From contig CAWFGB010000008.1 in the NCBI GenBank assembly GCA_963815285.1, positions 1,302,001-1,366,000 on the forward strand: a DNA stretch of 64,000 nucleotides. The letters run 5' to 3'. The stretch is from JACCSI01 sp963815285. Its GTDB lineage: Bacteria; Acidobacteriota; Vicinamibacteria; Vicinamibacterales; UBA2999. Within the stretch, counting starts at the first letter, position 1. Each line of letters opens with the position of its first letter. The notes below the pieces were generated by a model that saw nothing but the letters and a program-made list of their open reading frames with translations, made no database searches and was not told the DNA's origin. This document shows, one piece after another, positions 7,399 to 16,423 of the stretch. Made by a program: the position numbers and the translations under genes.

Positions 7399-9578
7399 AC
7401 GATTGTGATCGCGAGCCGATCCACATACCGGGAACGATTCAGCCCTTCGGTGTGCTCTTCGCGTTGGACGAGGAGATGAAGGTCACTCAGGTCAGCGAGA
7501 ACGTGAGCGACCATCTCTCGCTGGGCGTCGACGAAGCTCTCGACCGACCGCTCTCAGAGATCGTGGATCCGGCCGGCGCCGAAGAGGTGCGTTCGGTGCT
7601 GCGCGAACAGCGCTGGCACGACGCGAACCCGCTGAGCATCGGCGCGTGCGGGAAGCGATTCGACGGGATCGTTCACCATCACGAGGGCGCCGCGATCCTC
7701 GAGCTCGAGCCAAACCCAGAGACTCCGGAGGAGCGTTCGATCCATCACCCGTTCCGCGCGGCCCTCTTGCGCGTGCAGCGCGCGAGCACGCTGAGCGAGC
7801 TTGCCGCGATCATCACTCAGGAGATGCGGCGAACGACCGGATTCGAGCGCGTCATGTTCTATCGATTCCACGAGGACGGCAGCGGCTCCGTCGACGCCGA
7901 AGCGAGGGATGCGGTGCACGAGCCGTATCTCGGCTTGCACTATCCCGCGTCCGACATCCCCGCGCAGGCACGCAGGCTGTATCTCGAGAACTGGTTGCGT
8001 CTCATCTTCGACGCCGACCAGAAGCCAGCGCGGATCGTTCCGGCCCTGCGACCCGACACCGGAGCGCCACTCGACCTCAGCTTCTCGGTCCTTCGAAGCG
8101 TCTCGCCGATTCACATCGAGTACATGAAGAACATGGGGGTTCGCGCGTCGATGAGCATCTCGCTCATCGTACGGAATCAGCTGTGGGGGCTCATCAGCTG
8201 TTTGAATCACACTGGTCCGCGGCGCGTCTCGCACCGGATGCGATCGGCATGCGAGTTCATGGGCCGCCTAGCGTCGCTTCAGATCGTCTCGTTCGAGGAC
8301 CGCGAGCTGGTCGCGTTGCGCGCGTCACGCCGAGCGACAGAGGACGCGTTGCACCGCGCGATGAAGGAGGCCACGGGCAGCGTACTCGCGGCCCTCGTCG
8401 CTCAGCCAAGGGCACTGATGGACCTGGTCGACGCCGGTGGAGTCGCCGTCGTGGAGAATGGAGAGCCCGTCACGTGCGGCGGCGCTCCGCCGGCCGACGT
8501 CATCCGCGAGATCGCGCGCTGGCTCGAAGAGAGGGGCGATCTCAGGCCGTTCTCTTCGGCTTCACTCGGAGTCCACTTTCCGCCGGCGCGCGCGGTGAGC
8601 GAAGTCGCAAGTGGTCTGCTCACGTTCGCGCTGCCCGACGCTCGGCTGATGTGGTTCCGGCCGGAGGTCATCCAGACGGTGAATTGGGGCGGCGATCCAA
8701 CCAAGCCCGCCGAGGCGGAGGCCGGCAAGCGCCTGCGCCCGCGCCACTCGTTCGCTCTGTGGAAGGAGGAGGTGCGCGCCCGCTCCCGTCCGTGGACGCC
8801 GAGCGATCTCGAGGCCGCCGACGAGTTGCAGCGCCGCGCCACGGAAGTGGACATCCAGCGTCGTCTTTCCAGCGAGCAGCGCGCCGTGCGCGCGCGCGAT
8901 GAGGTGCTCGCGGTTGTGTCCCACGACCTGGGGAATCCACTAGCCGTTATCCTGCTCGAAGCCGCTCACCTCTTGGGCCACTTGCCGGAGACCGGGGACC
9001 AGCGCGCCCGCACATTGCGTGAGTCCGTGGAGCTCATCCGGAGGTCGACGGCGCGGATGAAGGCGTTGATTGAAGATCTCCTCGAGCTTGAGAGGCTCGG
9101 GGCGAAGAGCTTTCCGCTCGACGTTCAGCCTGTGGAGAGCCGCGATCTGCTCCAGGATGCCGTGACCGACGCGCAGCCGCTGGCGGACGCAAAGCACATC
9201 TCCCTCGTCCTGGATCTGAGCGATCCACCGAAGATCGACGCCGACCCGCACCGCATCTCGCAAGTGCTCTCGAACCTGCTCGGCAACGCGATCAAGTTCA
9301 CCCCCGAGGATGGGACGGTCACACTTTGCGCGCGGCCGCGCGACGGAGCGCTCTCGGTCACGATCGCGGACACGGGACGCGGGATCGCTCCGGAAGAGCT
9401 CGCGCACATATTCGATCGCTATTGGCGACCCAAGGGATCGGAAGGAGAGGGAACGGGGCTCGGGCTCTACATCGCGCGGGGAATCGTGGAAGCGCATGGC
9501 GGACGCGTGTGGGCCGAGTCTTCTCCCCAAGGAGCGACCTTTGTCTTCACGTTGCCGCTCGAACCGCGCCGCGACTGA
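7386..9578 (+). CDS. bphP: Bacteriophytochrome sensor histidine kinase
   Basis: A 730-residue protein from the GTG at 7386. Order: PAS domain (about 1-115) with the biliverdin-binding Cys7 in DCDREPIHIPGTIQPFG; GAF domain (about 130-300) with the PASDIPAQARRLY pocket; PHY domain (about 310-480) with the PRHSFALWKE tongue motif; HisKA with VVSHDLGNPLAVIL; HATPase with NLLGNAIKFTP and GEGTGLGLYIARG. It is a red/far-red light sensor that autophosphorylates. Two pocket details differ from the usual form: IQPHG reads IQPFG, and the LIACHH stretch reads LISCLNH. A longer frame back to 7101 exists but lies inside the heme oxygenase gene. Confidence 0.92.
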   Translation: MVDLNDCDREPIHIPGTIQPFGVLFALDEEMKVTQVSENVSDHLSLGVDEALDRPLSEIVDPAGAEEVRSVLREQRWHDANPLSIGACGKRFDGIVHHHEGAAILELEPNPETPEERSIHHPFRAALLRVQRASTLSELAAIITQEMRRTTGFERVMFYRFHEDGSGSVDAEARDAVHEPYLGLHYPASDIPAQARRLYLENWLRLIFDADQKPARIVPALRPDTGAPLDLSFSVLRSVSPIHIEYMKNMGVRASMSISLIVRNQLWGLISCLNHTGPRRVSHRMRSACEFMGRLASLQIVSFEDRELVALRASRRATEDALHRAMKEATGSVLAALVAQPRALMDLVDAGGVAVVENGEPVTCGGAPPADVIREIARWLEERGDLRPFSSASLGVHFPPARAVSEVASGLLTFALPDARLMWFRPEVIQTVNWGGDPTKPAEAEAGKRLRPRHSFALWKEEVRARSRPWTPSDLEAADELQRRATEVDIQRRLSSEQRAVRARDEVLAVVSHDLGNPLAVILLEAAHLLGHLPETGDQRARTLRESVELIRRSTARMKALIEDLLELERLGAKSFPLDVQPVESRDLLQDAVTDAQPLADAKHISLVLDLSDPPKIDADPHRISQVLSNLLGNAIKFTPEDGTVTLCARPRDGALSVTIADTGRGIAPEELAHIFDRYWRPKGSEGEGTGLGLYIARGIVEAHGGRVWAESSPQGATFVFTLPLEPRRD

Positions 9579-9670
9579 GCGCTCACGCTCGCGAAGCGAC
9601 ACGGTCGCGATCATCGCCGCCCGCAACACCATCGCGTCGATCACGAATCCTTAGCCCGGATGGAGTGAGG

Positions 9671-10040
9671 TTGTCCTTGCGTCCACGCGTACTTGCGGAC
9701 GACTACCCTGACATGTTGAAAGCCGTCAGCCGGTTGCTGGCACTGGACTGCGAGATCGTAGGCAGCGTCGCAGACGGCAGCGCACTGCTGGAGGCGGCGA
9801 AGCGACTCCAGCCTGACGTGATTGTGCTCGATGTGAACCTCCCGAACGTTTACTCACTGGAGGCGTGCCGCGAGATCACGCGCGTGAACCCCACGACGAA
9901 AGTGATCATGTTCACGGCGATGGGACGACCCGGCCGCTAGCCAGGCGTTCTTCGAGGCGGGAGCATCTGCCTTCGTATTAAAAGTGGCGGCTGGAGACCT
10001 GCTGTCGACTATCAAGCGACTGTGTATTGACCGAGGCTGA
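9671..10040 (+). CDS. Single-domain response regulator, frameshifted
   Basis: Starting at the TTG at 9671 behind a GGAGTGAGG site, the frame reads VLADDYPDMLKAVSRLL, VIVLDVNLP (phospho-acceptor Asp) and KVIMFTAM, then hits TAG at 9938. Dropping one G from the GGG at 9922-9924 restores AMDDPAASQAFFEAGASAFVLK, with the conserved Lys, and a stop at 10038. It lies 92 nt behind the phytochrome kinase and would be its receiver. No output domain follows; an IS481 relic starts directly after the stop, so a lost DNA-binding domain cannot be excluded. The indel may be real or a sequence error. Confidence 0.75.
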
Positions 10041-10440
10041 TACTCCAGACGATTGGTCCCGGGGAGGCATGGTGCAAATCCTGAGCAAGCCAGTCGTGGT
10101 GCGGGTACTCGAGATAGCGACTGGCGGGCGTCGCCATAACCAGCGCCTGGTGTGGTTGAACTGGTGGACGAAGGAATCGAAGCGGGCCTGCTGCTGCAGG
10201 ACATTGGTGCAAGACGGGCGGGTCGCCTCGGTCTTCAGCGTGAGGTGCAGGCGCTCGTGCCGGCCATTCTGCTCGGGATGGCCCGGGGCAATGCGCTCCA
10301 GGCCGATGCCGAGGCGCAGCCACCAGACGGCCAACTTGCTCAGTCCGTACAAGGCGTGCGCCGAAGCGAAGGGGACACCGTTGTCCGTGCGAATGGCCTC
10401 GGGCAGCCCATAGTCCTGAAACGCGCGCTCTCCAGACCGC
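10041..10440 (-). pseudogene. IS481-like transposase, C-terminal relic
   Basis: The minus strand reads FQDYGLPEAIRTDNGVPFAS (integrase core, second catalytic Asp region), LGIGLERIAPGHPEQNGRHE (third catalytic Glu region, PxxPQxNGxxE) and then, after a frameshift near 10150, PHQALVMATPASRY. This is the C-terminal half of a DDE transposase of the IS481/IS3 group. The N-terminal half of a similar transposase is found at 58341-58493. The element abuts the receiver gene on one side and the PadR promoter region on the other. Confidence 0.85.
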
Positions 10441-10460
10441 TCCGTCTATTCCTATTGCAA

Positions 10461-10493
10461 TCCCATAGGACGAACCGTATCATTCGTATGGGA
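10461..10493. promoter_or_regulatory. Palindrome upstream of padR, likely autoregulatory operator
   Basis: The left arm TCCCATA (10461) with GACGAA and the right arm TTCGTATGGGA (10483-10493) form an inverted repeat around an AT-rich centre, ending 11 nt before the PadR start codon. PadR proteins typically bind such sites over their own promoter. The position would cover the promoter or the start of transcription. Confidence 0.5.
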
Positions 10494-10504
10494 AGACCAT
10501 AGGT

Positions 10505-10849
10505 ATGACTCAACTCGAAAAGAACTCCGTGTGGCAGGGGACGCTGTCTTTGATGGTGCTGCGCACCCTGCTGACCATGGGCGAACAGCACGGCTACGGC
10601 ATTGCCCGCCGCATCGAGCAGACGAGCGAAGGGAAGTTGTCGATCAACTACGGCACGCTCTATCCGGCACTGCTCAAGCTGGAGCAGGAAGGGCTGATCA
10701 GCTCCGCGTGGGGCCTGTCCGACAACAACCGCAAGGCCAAGTTCTACAAGCTCACCAAGGCGGGCCGGAAGCAGATCGAGCGCGATACGCGGCAGTGGGC
10801 CGAGACGTCCGCGATCATGACGCGCTTCCTGGCGGCGAGCGAAGACTAG
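10505..10849 (+). CDS. PadR family transcriptional regulator
   Basis: A 114-residue winged-helix protein. It has the PadR signature: LRTLLTMGEQHGYGIARRIEQ, INYGTLYPALLKLEQEGLI and the wing KAKFYKLTKAGRKQIE, followed by a short C-terminal dimer helix with WAETSAIMTRFL. The ADOP permease begins 16 nt after its stop, which is the standard acidobacterial PadR-permease pair. It probably represses this operon through the palindrome at 10461-10493. Effector unknown. Confidence 0.92.
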   Translation: MTQLEKNSVWQGTLSLMVLRTLLTMGEQHGYGIARRIEQTSEGKLSINYGTLYPALLKLEQEGLISSAWGLSDNNRKAKFYKLTKAGRKQIERDTRQWAETSAIMTRFLAASED

Positions 10850-10865
10850 GGAAGGAAATGCTGCC

Positions 10866-13646
10866 ATGAGAACGCTGCGCGCGTGGTGGTGGAGAATCGC
10901 CGGCTTCGTTCGGCCCGGCGCCGGCGAGCGGGATTTCGCCGACGAGCTGCAAAGCCACGTCGATCTGCACACGGACGACAACATTCGCGCCGGCATGACA
11001 CCGGACGAAGCGCGCCGCCAAGCGCTCGTCCGGATCGGCAGCGTTGCCGGCGCCAGGGAAGCCCATCGCGATCGCCGCGGCCTGCCCGGCCTCGAGGCCC
11101 TCGTGTTCGACCTGAAAATCGGCGGCCGGATGCTCGTGAAGTATCCGGGCCTCACGATTGTGGGCGGAGTGGCGATGGCCTTCGCGATCTGGGTTGGCAT
11201 CGTCATCTTCCAGGTCGTCGGCCTGTTCGTCCATCCCACCCTGCCGCTTCCGGAGGGCGCGCGCCTGGTCGAAATTCGCAGCATGGACGTGGCGGAGAAC
11301 GTTGAAGAGGAAAAGGTCCTCCACGACTTCCTCGAGTGGCGGCAGTCGGTGCGATCGCTCATCGACGTTGGCGCATGGCGTGACTCGAGCCGAAACCTAA
11401 TCGTCTCGGCCGGCGATCCGCGGCCCGTCAATGTTGCGGAGATGAGCGTCTCGGGATTCCGCGTCGCCGACGGCGAGCCGCTTATGGGGCGGGTACTGGT
11501 CGAAGCCGACGAACAACCCGCAGCGCCCGCCGTGGCGGTGATTGGCTACGACGTGTGGCGCACGCGGTTTGGCAGCGATCCAAACGTGCTCGGACGCGAC
11601 GTGCAGCTCGGAAACGAGCACGCCACGGTGGTTGGGGTCATGCGCGAGGGCTTCGAGTTTCCGGTCTCGCACGACGTGTGGCTGCCGCTCAAGACCGCTG
11701 TTCTCGATCAAAAGCCGCGTTCCGGCCCCGCAATTACCGTCTTTGGCCTGCTCGCCCCCGGCGAAACCATCCAAACAGCGCAAGCGGAATTAACGACGGC
11801 CGGCCGCCGCGCCGCCACGGCGTTACCGGCCACGCATCAGCATCTCGAGCCTCGCGTGAGGCCCTACGCGATGATGGCCGCGCCTGGTGAACCAGGGGAC
11901 CAGCCGATCATGTACGCGATCTACTCTTTCATGGCCGTGCTGGTGATGCTGATCTGCGGCAACGTCGGCCTGCTGCTATTCGCGCGCGCGGCATCGCGTG
12001 AAGCCGATCTCGTCGTCCGGACAGCGCTCGGTGCGAGCCGCGGGCGCATCGTGGCGCAGATGTTCGCTGAGGCGCTGGTCCTTGGCGCTGTCGCGGCGAT
12101 CGTCGGCGTCACCGCTGCCGGCTTTACGCTTCGCACCTGGGGCACCGTGTTTCTCGAGACCAACATGGGCCGGCTTCCCTTCTGGTTCGATCTCAGCCTT
12201 TCGACGCGCGCATTCGCCGTCGCGATCATGCTGACGGTGGCGGGCGCCGCCGTCGCCGGCATCATGCCGGCGATGAAAATCACGCGCGGCATGGGCGATC
12301 GGCTCAAGCAGACCACGGCCGGTAGCGGCGGCCTGCAGTTCGGCGGCGTGTGGACGGTGGTGATCGTGGCGCAGGTGGCGGCCACGGTGATCTTTCCTGC
12401 CGTCGTCTACATGGAACAGTCTCTATTGCGTGGCATCCAGGACTTCGATCCCGGATTCGCCACCGAGCAGTACCTCGCCGTGCAAATCGAACGGGATTAC
12501 CCCGTCGATGGAGGCTCGAACGCCGATGACGTCACGCTCGAGCGCAACGCGCGGCTGGCCGCCACGCTCGAAGAGCTTCGCCGGAGGGTGGCCGCGCAGC
12601 CCGGCGTTGTTAGCGTGACGTTCACGGAGGACCTACCGACGACGAATCACCCGCAGAAAATCATCGAGATGGGCTACGACCTCGATGGCGGCGCATCGGC
12701 GTCAGCGGGCGGCTCGAACGCGGAGCCTCCCTTGCGCGAGGCCACCATCGCGGCCGTCCATCCGTCGTACTTCGAGGCACTGGACGCGCCGGTGCTTGCC
12801 GGCCGCGGGTTCACCACCGCGGACGCCGTCCCCGGTACGCGCGTGGCGATCGTCGATCAAAGCTTCGTCAATCAGATCCTGCAGGGCCGCAATGCGATTG
12901 GTCAGCAGGTGCGCTTCCGCTACCCTGGGCCGTCCTCGCGGCGCTGGGGGCCGGGGAACCCGGATGATCCCGCGGGAGCGGGTGACTGGTACGAAGTGAT
13001 CGGCGTCGTGCGCGAGCTCGGCACCGGAGCGCCGACGCAGGCGGGGCGCGCCGCGGGCTTCTACATTCCAGCCACGCCGGACCTATTCGATCAGATTCAC
13101 ATGATGGTGCACGTGCGCGGCGGCGATCCGATGACGCTCGCGCGGCAGGTGCGCGACGCTGCCACGGCCGTCGATCCGTCCTTGCGCCTCGTCAACGTGC
13201 AGCGCGCCAACGAGGCCAACAACGACGTCCTGTGGGTGATGGGGTTGTGGCTGCGCATCACGGTAGTGTTGTCCGGCGTCGCCCTCGTCTTGTCGCTGGC
13301 CGGGATCTACGCCGTGTTGTCGTTTACCGTCGCCCGGCGAACGCGCGAGATTGGCGTGCGCGTGGCCCTCGGCGCCAGCCGCCAGCGCGTCGTCGTCGCC
13401 ACCTTCCGCCGTCCCCTGTTGCAAGTAACGGGTGGCATCGTCATCGGCACCGCGATCATTTTCACCGCTGCCACGCTGATGCAAAACACCGAGCTCCCGG
13501 GTTCGGAGAGCGAGCTCACCCTCCAGGGAATGGCCATGATCATTGGCTACGGGATCGTCATGCTGGGCGTCTGCATGCTGGGTTGCGTGGTGCCGACACG
13601 CCGCGCGCTCAACATCGAACCGACGATCGCGTTACGAACGGAGTAA
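10866..13646 (+). CDS. ADOP-family ABC transporter permease with N-terminal prefix domain
   Basis: A 926-residue protein. Residues 1-80 form the cytoplasmic permease-prefix domain (RDFADELQSHVDLHTDDNIR, MTPDEARRQALVRIGS) found before many ADOP permeases. Then come a membrane segment, a MacB-type periplasmic domain, an FtsX block (VLMLICGNVGLLLFARAASR), a second periplasmic domain and a second FtsX block (RREIGVRVALGASRQRV-like, here TREIGVRVALGASRQRVV), ending IEPTIALRTE. Co-transcribed with padR. Compared with the copy at 3288 it is longer and divergent. Predicted inner-membrane exporter component; cargo unknown. Confidence 0.92.
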   Translation: MRTLRAWWWRIAGFVRPGAGERDFADELQSHVDLHTDDNIRAGMTPDEARRQALVRIGSVAGAREAHRDRRGLPGLEALVFDLKIGGRMLVKYPGLTIVGGVAMAFAIWVGIVIFQVVGLFVHPTLPLPEGARLVEIRSMDVAENVEEEKVLHDFLEWRQSVRSLIDVGAWRDSSRNLIVSAGDPRPVNVAEMSVSGFRVADGEPLMGRVLVEADEQPAAPAVAVIGYDVWRTRFGSDPNVLGRDVQLGNEHATVVGVMREGFEFPVSHDVWLPLKTAVLDQKPRSGPAITVFGLLAPGETIQTAQAELTTAGRRAATALPATHQHLEPRVRPYAMMAAPGEPGDQPIMYAIYSFMAVLVMLICGNVGLLLFARAASREADLVVRTALGASRGRIVAQMFAEALVLGAVAAIVGVTAAGFTLRTWGTVFLETNMGRLPFWFDLSLSTRAFAVAIMLTVAGAAVAGIMPAMKITRGMGDRLKQTTAGSGGLQFGGVWTVVIVAQVAATVIFPAVVYMEQSLLRGIQDFDPGFATEQYLAVQIERDYPVDGGSNADDVTLERNARLAATLEELRRRVAAQPGVVSVTFTEDLPTTNHPQKIIEMGYDLDGGASASAGGSNAEPPLREATIAAVHPSYFEALDAPVLAGRGFTTADAVPGTRVAIVDQSFVNQILQGRNAIGQQVRFRYPGPSSRRWGPGNPDDPAGAGDWYEVIGVVRELGTGAPTQAGRAAGFYIPATPDLFDQIHMMVHVRGGDPMTLARQVRDAATAVDPSLRLVNVQRANEANNDVLWVMGLWLRITVVLSGVALVLSLAGIYAVLSFTVARRTREIGVRVALGASRQRVVVATFRRPLLQVTGGIVIGTAIIFTAATLMQNTELPGSESELTLQGMAMIIGYGIVMLGVCMLGCVVPTRRALNIEPTIALRTE

Positions 13647-13705
13647 CTTGTGGCTTGCCATGCGCGAATCTGGCGGTTCGTCCGCGAGCCGGCAGGTGAG
13701 TCGCA

Positions 13706-13755
13706 TGGAGCGGGAGACGGGGATCGAACCCGCGACATCGAGCTTGGGAAGCTCG
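13706..13755 (-). tRNA. tRNA-Gly(CCC) 3' fragment, not a complete tRNA
   Basis: On the minus strand an anticodon stem-loop (CGAGC, loop TTCCCAA, GCTCG), a T arm (GCGGG, TTCGATC, CCCGT), the acceptor 3' strand CTCCCGC, a discriminator T and an encoded CCA are all present. The matching acceptor 5' strand GCGGGAG and a normal D arm are missing upstream, so only the 3' part survives. Such 3' halves are what integrating elements leave at their far end when they use a tRNA gene as attachment site. The intact gene should lie elsewhere. Confidence 0.7.
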
Positions 13756-13816
13756 CGTCTACGAGCGCCGTGCGTAGTGGTCCATGTAGATACGCACAGA
13801 CACCGAGACGACAGGC

Positions 13817-14200
13817 ATGACGAAGCACGCAACGGTTTACTGGTCACTTTGCGTCGTGACGGCGACGGCGCTGGTGGGTGGACGTCAACTGGTCGGTGCG
13901 GCACCACCGCAGGCCAACGCACCGCTGGACGAGCGGGTGGCGGCGATCGTGAAGTCCGACATACTCGCCGCGGGGGTGCCGAGCGTATCGGTCGCGGTCA
14001 TATGCGCGATGGAGAGATGCTGCTCGAGCGCGCCTGGGGTGTGGCCGATATCGAAAAGAACGTCAGTGCCTCCAAGTCGACGACATATCCCGTTGGATCG
14101 GTCACGAAGCAGTTCACCGCGCCGCTTGTGCTCAAGCAGATCGATCGCGGCCGCCTCACGTTGACGGACCCGATCGGCAAGCACCTCGCGGGCCTCACTG
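13817..14200 (+). pseudogene. Serine hydrolase (class C beta-lactamase-like), broken
   Basis: Starts MTKHATVYWSLCVVTATALV with a secretion signal, then VAAIVKSDILAAGVPSVSVAV. Near 13999 the frame shifts; the next frame continues GEMLLERAWGVADIEKNVS and VGSVTKQFTA, which contains the SxxK catalytic motif (SVTK) of the beta-lactamase/DD-peptidase/esterase fold. After LTDPIGKHLAGL the similarity is lost and no YxN or HxG motif follows. So there is one frameshift and a missing C-terminal two thirds. Confidence 0.7.
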
Positions 14201-14666
14201 CTGAAGTGTCGTGCCCTTTCACCGGACACGATCGCAAAGATATTCGGGGGGTGCGTGCAGCTTGGTCGACAGTGCTCACCGAACGCCACGACTTGCTGCT
14301 ACGGGACCTGTCAGTTGTACAAGCCGTACCCGAACTGGCCAGGAGCCTGGTACTGCGATGTTGCCGCCGGCGGTGGAGAGTAGCCCTGTGCCGCGACCTC
14401 TGGTCATAGATGTCAGCGGAAACTTGCCGCGTCGCGCCCGTCGAGCGGGGCGGGAAGCCATCTCGCAAATCTTTGGCGGATGCGTAGCCGCCGGGGTGTC
14501 TGGCTGCCGTTCTGACGCTGACTATTGCCAAGACGAGCCGGGGTATGTTGTGCGCTGTCGTCCAGAAGCCACGGCATCGCACCTGTGCTGCAAGGCCTAC
14601 CCCCGATAGGTTGATCTTCTGTCGTTCGCCAGGACACGATCCCGGTATAACGTTGGGCGGGCGTCG
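14201..14666. other. Remains of the serine hydrolase region; no intact gene
   Basis: Several frames are open on both strands but none carries a motif that I recognise. The stretch ends at the start of the BtpA/kinase/PsuG unit, so it should hold that unit's promoter; I see no clear operator. Confidence 0.4.
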
Positions 14667-15512
14667 ATGACCTCCGCTTCGCAACCCGGCCGGGATTCGC
14701 TGTCGGTGTTCCGTGAACGCTTCGGCGCGCCGCGCGCGCTCGTCGGCATGCTGCATCTCGGCGCCATGCCGGGTACGCCATCGGCGTCCCATTCGGTTAA
14801 CACGCTGATCCAGCAGGCGCTGACCGAGGCCAGGATCTACCAGGACGCCGGATTCACGGCGCTGGCCATCGAGAACATGCACGACCGCCCGTACCTCAAG
14901 GGTGGGGTCGGTCCTGAGATCACCGCGGCCATGACCGCGATTGCACGCGAAGTGAAGCGTGAAACGGGCCTCGTGCTTGGCGTGCAAGTGCTCGCCGGCG
15001 CGAATCGTGAGGCGCTCGCGATCGCGCACGCGTCCGGCGCCGACTTCGTCCGGGCGGAAGGATTCGTCTACGCGCACGTGGCAGACGAAGGCGTCATCGA
15101 GTCGTGCGCAGGCGAACTGCTCAGGTATCGGCGCGGCATCGGCGCCGAACGGGTGCTGGTGTTCGCCGACGTCAAGAAGAAGCATGGTGCGCACGCGATC
15201 ACGGCGGATGTCTCGATCGTCGACACCGCGAAGGCGGCGGAGTTCTTCCTGGCCGACGGCATCATCGTTACCGGCGCCGCGACGGGAGAGCCGGCTTCGC
15301 CCGACGAACTGCGCGACGTCGCCCGGGCGACGCGCGTGCCGGTGCTCGTGGGCTCCGGCATCACGCCGGCGAATCTGGCGCAGTTTTCCAGCGCCCACGG
15401 GTTCATCGTCGGTTCATCGGTGAAGGCGGGCGGCCTCTGGTGCAACCCGATGGATCGCGACGCGGTCCTGGCGCTCGCCGGCGCGTTTGCCCGACTGGAT
15501 CCCGACCGTTGA
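14667..15512 (+). CDS. BtpA/SgcQ family TIM-barrel protein
   Basis: A 281-residue protein with the BtpA family pattern: ALVGMLHLGAMPGTPSAS, ENMHDRPYL, LVLGVQVLAGANREALAIA, VFADVKKKHGAHAIT, and GSSVKAGG near the end. BtpA was named for photosystem I biogenesis in cyanobacteria, and SgcQ belongs to a sugar-related cluster in enterics; the chemistry is not settled. Here the stop codon overlaps the TTG start of a PfkB kinase, and a pseudouridine-phosphate glycosidase follows, so a role in nucleoside or sugar-phosphate breakdown is the best inference. Soluble. Confidence 0.85.
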   Translation: MTSASQPGRDSLSVFRERFGAPRALVGMLHLGAMPGTPSASHSVNTLIQQALTEARIYQDAGFTALAIENMHDRPYLKGGVGPEITAAMTAIAREVKRETGLVLGVQVLAGANREALAIAHASGADFVRAEGFVYAHVADEGVIESCAGELLRYRRGIGAERVLVFADVKKKHGAHAITADVSIVDTAKAAEFFLADGIIVTGAATGEPASPDELRDVARATRVPVLVGSGITPANLAQFSSAHGFIVGSSVKAGGLWCNPMDRDAVLALAGAFARLDPDR

Positions 15513-16423
15513 CCCCGTCGATCGTGCTGTTGGGCAACTTGCTCGTCGACGACCTGGTGCTTGCCGACGGGACGACCCGCATGGGGCAGCCGGGTGGCGC
15601 GCTGTTGTACGGCGCGCTTGGCGCCGCCCTGTGGGGGGCGCGCCCCGGATTGGTCAGCGTCGCGGGTGATGATTATCCTGCGGCGGTGCTCGAGGCCGTT
15701 CAGCAGCGCGGCGTCGATCTCAGCGGCGTCCATCACCTGGGTCGACCCGGCGTGCGCACCTGGTTGCTCTACGAGGGCCCCGTCCGGCGCCTGATCCACC
15801 GGTTGGGGTGCCCGACGCACGAAGAGGTGTCGCCGCGGCCAGCGCTCATTCCCGCCGAATGGCGCGCCGCACGAGCATTTCATCTCTCCCCGATGCCGTT
15901 CGACGTGCAGCGTGTCCTGCTCGCCGCACTCCGCGGTCCCGCGCCTGCGTTCGTCTCCGTCGATCCTCACCGTCCGGTCACCGAGGAGACGCTCGAGCAG
16001 TGGCGGGAGGCCCTGGCGGACGCCGACGCGTTTTTCGCTGGCGAGGACGAGCTCCTGCTCGACGGCGCGCATGCCGATCCTCAGCAGGCCCTTCCGCGCC
16101 TCGTCAACGGCCGCCTCCGCCTCGTCGTCTTCAAGCGCGGCGCGAGCGGCGGCATCCTGTTCGACGCGCGCGACGAGCGCTTTTACACGTGGGACGCTCG
16201 CACCGCGGGCGTCGTCGATCAAACCGGCGCCGGCGATGCGTTCAGCGCAGGGCTCATCCTGGCGCACCTGACCGGGCTGCCGATTGAAACCTGCCTGCAA
16301 CGCGCCGTCGTCACGGCGAGCTTCGCCGTCGCAGGCTGGGGCCCCGAGGCGCTGCTGGCGGCGACGCGCACGGAGGCCGAGGCGCGGTGGCGTCAGTGGT
16401 ACGGCAGCGAGGAGGAGCGGTGA
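15509..16423 (+). CDS. PfkB-family carbohydrate/nucleoside kinase
   Basis: A 304-residue ribokinase-fold kinase from the TTG at 15509, whose TG is shared with the upstream TGA stop. GNLLVDDLVLADG opens the fold, MGQPGGALLYGALGAALWG matches the substrate-binding GG region, and VVDQTGAGDAFSAGLILAH is the C-terminal PfkB signature with the catalytic Asp. Because pseudouridine-phosphate glycosidase follows directly, it may phosphorylate pseudouridine (PsuK role) or a related nucleoside. The same frame extends upstream to 15104, but that part lies within the BtpA gene. Confidence 0.85.
   Translation: MTPSIVLLGNLLVDDLVLADGTTRMGQPGGALLYGALGAALWGARPGLVSVAGDDYPAAVLEAVQQRGVDLSGVHHLGRPGVRTWLLYEGPVRRLIHRLGCPTHEEVSPRPALIPAEWRAARAFHLSPMPFDVQRVLLAALRGPAPAFVSVDPHRPVTEETLEQWREALADADAFFAGEDELLLDGAHADPQQALPRLVNGRLRLVVFKRGASGGILFDARDERFYTWDARTAGVVDQTGAGDAFSAGLILAHLTGLPIETCLQRAVVTASFAVAGWGPEALLAATRTEAEARWRQWYGSEEER

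Noticed and set aside
13998..15398. 466-codon minus-strand frame opposite the BtpA gene
   Set aside because: It is the antisense shadow of a well-supported gene, with Arg/His-rich composition typical of such shadows in GC-rich DNA.
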